Shown here: positions 58,560-64,000 of the stretch, one piece after another
Position numbering within the stretch: position 1 is the stretch's first letter
How the letters are laid out: each line of letters opens with the position of its first letter
Source: Archivesica marissinica
Lineage: Eukaryota > Mollusca > Bivalvia > Venerida > Vesicomyidae
DNA length: 64,000 bases
Assembly: GCA_014843695.1 (NCBI GenBank)
Contig: CM026386.1
Location: 91,575,389-91,639,388, forward strand
Direction of reading: 5' to 3'
Translations under genes and position numbers: made by a program
Notes under the pieces: model-generated
The model's input: the letters and a program-made list of their open reading frames with translations, nothing else
Databases searched by the model: none
What the model was told of the DNA's origin: nothing

Positions 58560-60960
58560 TTCTCATGGCCGAGCACTGCACCCGATCCGACCGGAGTCGG
58601 ATCTCCCGTTTGAGGGCTTTGAGGACCGGGTCTTTAGCTCTGTGGTCAACCTCAACCTCTTCATAGTAGTGGGCAGCATGTCGCAGCCAGTCATGTGGCA
58701 TCTCGCCTGCAATTGGTGGTGGCTGACCCTGGTCACCACAGCAGATGATGTGGACCCCTCTCCGGTCTAACCAGTTTAGGAACACTTCCAGGATTGGTTT
58801 TGGGACAGTGCAAACCTCGTCCCAGATGATCACTCGGGGGATGTACTTTTGGCCCATCCTTTCTGGGGTCCAGTCAGTCCGGCCACTCCAGCGGAAGAAG
58901 CTATGGTAGGTATGAGCCTTGACCCTTCGGGCCCGCATCTCTTTGGCCAGACGGTTGGTCGGGGTGAACACCAGGGGGTCTCTGGTGCGGAACGATTCGA
59001 TCGCTCGTGTGGTTTTGCCACTACCACCCCCACCATTCAGGTAGCTCAACTGGTGCCGAGTCAGTGGGTCATTGAAGCAGGGGGCCTGACTCGGTGGTAA
59101 ATCTTTTTGTTGGCCTTGGTATACCAGCCTGGGGACATATGCAGCATGTTCCTGAGGCATATACAGCTGATCACCCTTGTCTCTCCACTGGGCTGGTTCT
59201 ACTGAGGGCAGATACTCTATTCCCAGGAGACAATTCACGCACAAGTCAATTTCACAGTTGCAGGTTCTGTGGGCAACATAGGCCTCGACATCCTTGAGCT
59301 TGTGTAGTGCCATCTTCTGGATGTATATGCTGTCTGTGGCCACCCGGACAGCCTCCTTGGCGTCGAAACGCTGGAGCATGCTGAGGAGATTGATGTGGGC
59401 ATACACGAGCATGCTCGCCCTCAAGTGAGCATACTGTGGCTGGCTTCCGTCATAGTACGTGAGAACATGTCCAAGGGGGCACTTTTGGGGTGCTCCGACA
59501 AGAGTGCCACTCTGGCGAGTGTCCCTCACCAGGTAATCCAGCTCTCCCTGATCAGTCACTAGGCGCCGCGTCAGTCGCTTGCCTTCAGCTTTGGCGCCCT
59601 GGGTGAACTTACTAATAATGCTGCATCCCTGATCACGATCCTCGGGGAGCCAGACCTCCTCCTGTTTGGTATAGGAGATGATGGCATCCCGGACATGCAG
59701 GTGATTCAAGAGCCCAGATTCGGTGAGGTATGCGAGGAGGGGTGTGGGGGCCCACCCCCTCTCCTCAAAATGCTTCCCAAACCAGGCAGGGATTACGGGA
59801 TGACTGTCGTGTTTGAACACCCACTCTGTGACCTCAGCAAACCCTGCGCTGATGTCTTTGGGCAAAGGCCCATTAATAGCCACTCTCGTCATCCTGTGGG
59901 TAGGGTGGCCAAACCGCTCAAAGTATGATTTCGCTTCGCCGAAACCTTGGAAGCTGGCAGGGTAGCAGGCCTTCATGTCGATGCTGACAACGTCTCTCGT
60001 GTCATAGTCCATGGAGTTCCAGAGGCCACCATAGCCATGTTCTAAACATGCTTTTTGGATATCATCTACGAAGAACGTCGGGGTGGGCTTCCAGCCGTTC
60101 CTTTCTTTGGCCACTATGCTCGCCGCATGGTTTACCCCAAAGGCCCTGTCGGCAAGAGATTCGTCACCTAGATGGTTGCAGGCCTCTTGGAGCCTTTGGT
60201 GGTCCACCTGAGTTCTGTAAGTACGACCGTCTTGGAGTACGAACTGGTTGACGTTGAGTTGCTTGTCACCGCAACCGAGAAGCTAGACGGCTAGAGGCTC
60301 ACCTTGGGTCGCTTGTCGGATTGCTTCCCACACATCGCCTTCATAGATGTGGACCTGCCTGGACTGTGGGAAGTGGAGGTCTTTGGGCCAGGCGTGGCCG
60401 TTGTGGCAGATGAGTTCTACCCTCCCATAACTTCTGGTACCCCGTCTCTGGTACCGGCCACTGTTATATATGACCCCGCCGGCGATGTCCTTCAAGATGA
60501 TTGCACGCTGGAGACTACTCTCCAGTACGGCCACATCGTCGACCGTGGCACCAGACTCATGGACTTCGTCCTCCCACTCCCGGATTGTCTGGCGTCTGGT
60601 TGAGTTGAGACCCTGGCCCCTCAGGGCGCCCTCAAAATGCTCCACGACTCGTTGGGCCACACAGTTAAGATCGCCGTCTCTTAGCGGGGCAAGGTTGGCA
60701 GGATCCGGGTTTCTGAGTGGATAGACGCCGTAGACAACCGCGGTGACGGGGTATGCATTCTGAAAGTAAGGCTTGTCGATTCCCACGAGGGCACCCGGCT
60801 TCGTGTTCCGATCGATGGTTACAACTGCCTGAACTTTCTTCCTATCTGTCCTCACTGGGTCAAACTTGTCTTCGACCACCCAGTCACCTTCATCCCGCTC
60901 TCGCAGGTACTTGAGCTCGAGGATATGCTCACCCTCGCAAGAGCTCTGCACCTCTGACAT
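58560..60960 (-). other. family B polymerase and N-terminal half of SF1 helicase
   Basis: The frame starting at 60960 continues through the TAG at 60280 into the ORF from 60207. Polymerase motif A is SIDMKACYPASF (catalytic Asp about residue 77 of the 614-residue ORF). Motif C is VATDSIYI (Asp at 292; the usual first residue of DTD is alanine). A candidate motif B helix lies at GKRLTRR. Cysteines at 316, 318, 323 and 326 form a possible zinc site between domains. The helicase begins with Walker A GGGGSGKTTRAIESF, then Walker B VIIWDEVC (463-464) and motif III CCGDQGQPPPIAG. Confidence 0.85.
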
Positions 60961-61599
60961 CCGTCATAGTGGCATCCAGAGACATACGGCCCGCCCCGGC
61001 CTCTACCCTCCATGTGGAGAAGACAACCGAGGCTCCATCAACTTGAAACTCGTCTTTAGCATCGTTCAAGATCCCTACCCACGGTTCATCAGCCGGGAAT
61101 CTTACCGGGGGAGGGACCGGGATGTCCAGGTCGAAGGTATATCCCGCGGGGGGTGGGGGCTTCGGCGCTTCCGGGATGTCGAGCCGCTCGCGAAGAATTT
61201 CGGGACCTTGCCTCGCGATCGCGCGGGCTAGGGGTTCTTTCGAGCCCTTGGTCAGGCCGTGTAGATGCGGCCTCCTCAAGCGTTCCGTGATCTTGCGGAG
61301 ATAAGGTAGGCGCTCTCGCGGCCGCCTCGCGACCCGGGCGGCGTACTTCCCGGTCCGCAGCGCCGCATCGACTTCGGCCCTGAGCTGCCCCGCCTCACGG
61401 ACATGTTGGCCTTTTTAAGAGGGTTATATCTCCTGAATGCGGGGAATCGCCCCGTCTTTACCGCCCGCCGGAGACGTCTCGTGTATTCGGCGGCGCGAAC
61501 TTTCGCGATCGCCTCTAAGAGGTTTCGTTTCTTGAGCCTTGATCTTCCACGAATACCCAACTCCCGAGCTTTCAATCGCAGTTCGGTAACTGTGACCAT
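60929..61599 (-). other. SAP-like domain and N-terminal region of the fusion gene
   Basis: The ATG at 61599 opens TVTELRLKARELGIRGRSRL followed by KKRNLLEAI, which fits the SAP/HeH-type helix-extended loop-helix DNA-binding motif. It is followed by an arginine-rich region. After a frame change near 61415 the coding character continues in another frame as RRPHLHGLTKGSKEPLARAI with a proline-rich linker, to 60929. It could target the polymerase to DNA or could be an independent small gene. Confidence 0.55.
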
Positions 61600-61726
61600 T
61601 ATATGGGTATACCTTAATGTACACTATTCTCTAAATCTGAAGCAACTTTGTATGTGATAATATGTTGTAACGTACAACTATAAACAGTATATTATAACTG
61701 ATATTTTTTCTCTAAATCTAAAATTA
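61600..61726. other. AT-rich spacer between polymerase and right Cys/His gene
   Basis: Composition drops sharply from the GC-rich polymerase gene to AT-rich sequence here. CTCTAAATCT occurs twice (61631 and 61711). It is probably the promoter region for the reverse-strand fusion gene. Confidence 0.35.
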
Positions 61727-62011
61727 TTATATTAGAAATTCCAAAAGTTCGACCAAGACCTTCTCAAACTTTATCCGGGCACGACATTCGGCGTATGCCA
61801 ATTTATGCTTGATACGTGAACCTCCGCAAGGTTGACATAACTTACCCTCGCTCTGAGTTCCCACCCCGCAAATCCTGCATGGCACGGATTCAACCGGCCG
61901 CCTACGGAACTGAGCTCGATGCTGCTTGCAATGTTCGAAGACGCAGCTCTTTCCACAAGAAATGTGTGAACCAACCACAATCCACCGACAATTATTATGA
62001 CCTTGATGCAT
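61727..62011 (-). CDS. Cys/His protein (right copy) with C-terminal extension
   Basis: 94 residues. CRWIV, CGKSCVFEHCKQH, PCRICGVGTQSEGKLCQPC match the left-arm protein at 47801-48001 in order and spacing, so the two are paralogues. A helical tail of about 35 residues (ECRARIKFEKVLVELLEFL) is unique to this copy. Intact and probably zinc-binding. Its presence at both ends may reflect recombination between related elements. Confidence 0.7.
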   Translation of the reverse strand: MHQGHNNCRWIVVGSHISCGKSCVFEHCKQHRAQFRRRPVESVPCRICGVGTQSEGKLCQPCGGSRIKHKLAYAECRARIKFEKVLVELLEFLI

Positions 62012-62127
62012 GATCGTTGTTATCTTCCGATATATATCCGTTGAGACAAACCTTTAATTGGTAGTTTACAATGTAGCATTTTGGTCTTTTTTTATGTCCG
62101 ATTGATATTCGCCCTTTTTATACCCGA

Positions 62128-62361
62128 TTGATATTCGCTCGTCAGCGGATGGTGAGAGCTGCGTTGGTGCCCGGGGTACGCCCAAAAGGCTTAATAATCA
62201 TTGAGATTCACCCCCGACAGGTAAGTGGCTTGAAAGATGACATCCAGACCAAATGTAAGGCAGCCCGACCTCAAATTCTGACGGACGAGAAGGTAAAAAA
62301 ACTAGTCACGGAAGAGCTTGCCGCGGAGAGAAGATTGTTGCTGGGCCGGCTTGCGACGTGA
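62128..62361 (+). pseudogene. truncated C-terminal copy of the hydrophobic-segment protein
   Basis: From about 62216 to the stop at 62361 the reading GLKDDIQTKCKAARP ... DEKVKKLVTEELAAERRLL aligns with the last 45 residues of the left-arm protein (48174-48779). The upstream half has no match to it. The hydrophobic region is missing, so this is a relic or a 3' exon. A splice-like ACAG/GTAAGT sequence lies at the junction (about 62218). Confidence 0.6.
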
Positions 62362-62988
62362 TATGCTTATTTATGTGTCTGGGTCGAGAGGAATTACCGC
62401 CGGGATACACACCAAGAATTCCGACCGCTCCACCATGTTCCGACTAGCTCACCATACTTTTACACAAATGCGTCTATTTATGATATCGGTAAGTTAAATC
62501 GTGCGCTGGCATGTTACTATAAACTATCCTTACAACAACCACATCGAATTCGGATTCGAACCCGCTCCGCCAGAATTCAAGTCAAACGTTAATACCACTA
62601 AGCCATCCCATCCCGACTGTATATAAATCTTCCGTATTTTAGCTGGTGTTACACAATATGAGGTAAAGTTTAAATCAGTGTAGTTTAAACTATGCACGGT
62701 TTAAACATAAACATGTAATCATACTACCAGTGGATAGCAACTTGACAATGTTATGTAGTAAAACAATTTGTCAGGGCAGAAAATATTTGTCAATGCAGAA
62801 AATATTTGTCCCGATGTAAACATCTTGACAGAAGTTATATTTTTAGACCATAGACACTCACGTGACATAAGATAACGTTCAACCAATCAGCAGCGTTTGT
62901 GAATGGGGAATTCCCCGGATAATAATAGAATGTATTGGAATGTTATTAATAATCATTGAGATTCAACCCCCGACAGGTAAGTGGTTTG
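62190..62988 (+). repeat. 42-bp direct repeat pair (62190-62233 and 62946-62988)
   Basis: TAATAATCATTGAGATTCA followed by CCCCCGACAGGTAAGTGG occurs at both places with one-base differences. Each carries CAGGTAAGT, an ideal 5' splice site. The second copy lies just inside the right TIR. Confidence 0.8.
62545..62632 (-). ncRNA. tRNA-like sequence in right arm
   Basis: The minus strand reads GGGATGGGATGGCTTAGTGG, then an anticodon-like region, then GCGGGTTCGAATCCGAATTCG. Boxes A and B of a pol III promoter are clear. The T stem pairs only at its two inner positions and the acceptor does not close, so it is a tRNA relic or SINE head rather than a working tRNA. Confidence 0.4.
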
Positions 62989-63052
62989 TCATTTCTTTTT
63001 TGGCACGTAGTGTCTGAGACCCCTGGGCCGGCGAAGGTTGTGGGCCGTCCCC

Positions 63053-63207
63053 TGGCTCATACATGGGTGTTTTTTGGCTATCTGAAATATGGCTAGGAGC
63101 CTCCTCGGCCCAAATTAAGAGGTCTGTTCACCCGGAACATGGAGGGAGGGCTCAACGGGGTCGCGGAGGCTTCCATTTTTTTTGTTACTCACCCCCCCCC
63201 TGCTGCT
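63053..63207 (-). repeat. right terminal inverted repeat of the Maverick-like element
   Basis: The reverse complement matches the left repeat for about 155 bp and ends in CCCTGCTGCT. The inner border differs: CCTGGGCCGGCGA is found 25-30 bp further in at 63021-63034, so the original repeat may have been longer and interrupted. Confidence 0.92.
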
Positions 63208-63212
63208 TATGT
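63207..63212. repeat. target site duplication, right (TTATGT)
   Basis: Copy of the six bases before the left terminal repeat, overlapping the last T of the right repeat. Confidence 0.7.
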
Positions 63213-63399
63213 TGGTTTAAGTTATCTTATGTAGGATATTAACATTATATCTATTGATATCAGACCAATGGTACTGATATTGATATGGTATAACATATCG
63301 ATCTACACATTAAGGCATGTTGACACCACATTAATCTATTAGATTAATGGGAGCAACACACAATATTAATATTGCTTATTTACTGTTCTAAAGTATAAA

Positions 63400-63575
63400 C
63401 CTATTTTAAACGATTGCGAAAGTTGGCAACTTTTATTTTGAATGTCAAATAATACATTTTGCGAAACGAGCATTAACAACTCTTATTAATCACTCTCGTT
63501 GACACTAAGGAAGTGGTATACTTATATTATCATTCGTGTGATAGGACACTGGAGTACCCAGAGAGTGGGATGCTA
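63400..63575 (+). repeat. dispersed repeat family 2, copy 5 (degenerate)
   Basis: Contains TTGCGAAACGAG, AATCACTCTCGTTG and GGAGTACCCAGAG in family order but with more mutations. The rest of 63213-64000 is AT-rich with a roughly 35-bp direct repeat (GGATATTxAxATTATATxTATTG at about 63235 and 63616) and no recognisable gene. Confidence 0.55.
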
Positions 63576-64000
63576 TATTTCATTGCAAAGCATAACTTAA
63601 ATGTTAGTTATGTGGGATATTGAAATTATATTTATTGATGCCACATATTTAGTTTTCTATTGAAACAAAGGACAATATTAATATTTTATCACACAATCAC
63701 CCGAGACACAGATATATGATATGCTTGCAGGACTACATGAACTTCCAGACACCGCAAGCGAAACAATTATGATAACATGTTTTAAGACATTCTGGCAAAT
63801 GCTCCAAACGTAAGTCAGTAATATAAATGTTCTCTACTGAATAATGGTGTTCTGGTTATAGACACTTGTATCAGTTTTTGTGTTTTACCATCATCTCTTT
63901 CGCTTGTATCTCGTTTCGGAATGTTATGAAGATCGGTATACAATTAATAGCTGCATGTCTATGTCAGTTCGTATGACCATTATTGTACACGTGTCCTACT

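Larger units (their letters stand above)
57756..61599 (-). pseudogene. family B DNA polymerase-SF1 helicase-HNH fusion gene, broken
   Basis: About 1,280 codons on the minus strand with continuous coding character. Order: SAP-like N terminus (61599), a linker and N-terminal polymerase region (61400-60283), polymerase core, Cys cluster, SF1 helicase, HNH nuclease. Breaks: frame changes near 61415 (A5 run), near 60950 (G run), near 58480 (A5 run) and near 58022 (A7 run), plus an in-frame TAG at 60280-60282. Four breaks in short homopolymers suggest indel decay or sequencing error. Expected role: replication of the element. Whether the fusion is one polypeptide in intact relatives cannot be tested here, but no start codons or gaps separate the parts in a way that suggests four genes. 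Confidence 0.8.
47192..63207. mobile_element. Maverick/Polinton-like integrated virus element, about 16.0 kb
   Basis: Defined by matching terminal inverted repeats and a 5-6 bp target duplication. Inside are a capsid protein, a packaging ATPase, a retroviral-type integrase and a family B polymerase, the core of Maverick/Polinton elements and their adintovirus relatives. Gene order along the plus strand: Cys/His proteins; a reverse-strand cluster of three; a divergent virion cluster including capsid and ATPase; small membrane proteins; integrase; the reverse-strand polymerase-helicase-nuclease gene; then a second copy of the Cys/His family and a fragment of the hydrophobic-segment family. No cysteine protease was found. 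Several large genes are broken, so this copy probably cannot act alone. Confidence 0.9.

Noticed and set aside
58830..59297. Several 60-80 residue ORFs opposite the polymerase-helicase gene
   Set aside because: GC-rich shadow frames of the fusion gene.

Overview
This window looks like nuclear DNA of an animal, most likely a mollusc or a close lophotrochozoan. It is AT-rich, host genes appear only as small exons with GT/AG borders, and most of the sequence is long minisatellite arrays, tRNA-derived SINEs and transposons (Tc1, hAT, Ty3/gypsy, Maverick/Polinton-like). The clade call is inference from repeat style and from WAP/VWC/ITAM-type exons; no species can be named. There is no bacterial operon, CRISPR array or rRNA gene.

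Layout. 0-9 kb: a possible recombinase-derived fragment at the left edge, a 24-bp array of about 4.1 kb, then four in-phase 3' exons (6.1-8.7 kb) of a receptor-like gene whose tail carries an ITAM-spaced tyrosine pair. 9-12.6 kb: a LINE scrap, 84-bp and 48-bp arrays, two SINEs. 12.6-16.1 kb: two Tc1-type elements with visible terminal repeats at TA sites, the second with a probable intron. 16.3 and 25.9 kb: a VWC-like exon and a phase-compatible WAP exon that may belong to one gene. The putative intron between them is filled by a 6.2-kb ZMYM1-type hAT element, which contains 41 copies of a 75-bp repeat, and by a roughly 60-bp array. 26-34 kb: 54-bp and 37-bp arrays, SINEs and a second dispersed repeat family. 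36.4-42.5 kb: a Ty3/gypsy retrotransposon on the minus strand, broken mainly by in-frame stops. 43.8-47.2 kb: simple-sequence and 42-bp arrays.

The main item is a terminally complete Maverick/Polinton-like integrated virus at 47192-63207, about 16.0 kb. It has terminal inverted repeats of about 158 bp and a 5-6 bp target duplication. It carries a capsid protein recalled as double-jelly-roll type, an A32/FtsK-type packaging ATPase, an intact retroviral-type integrase, and a very long reverse-strand gene in which a SAP-like segment, a family B DNA polymerase, a superfamily 1 helicase and an HNH nuclease lie in series. Around these are at least nine small proteins, many with membrane segments or coiled coils, probably virion or assembly components. 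No adenain-type protease was seen. The left arm (47.4-50.0 kb) is AT-rich and the 50-61.6 kb core is GC-rich. Both arms carry members of the same two small families (a Cys/His protein and a hydrophobic-segment protein), which suggests a chimeric history.

Many long element genes carry frameshifts in short homopolymers or in-frame stops, while the integrase and several small genes are open. The copy is therefore probably a fairly recent but decaying insertion, with sequencing or assembly error a possible contributor. One part of the 37-bp array (about 29.9-30.87 kb) looks like an unpolished duplicate of its left neighbour.
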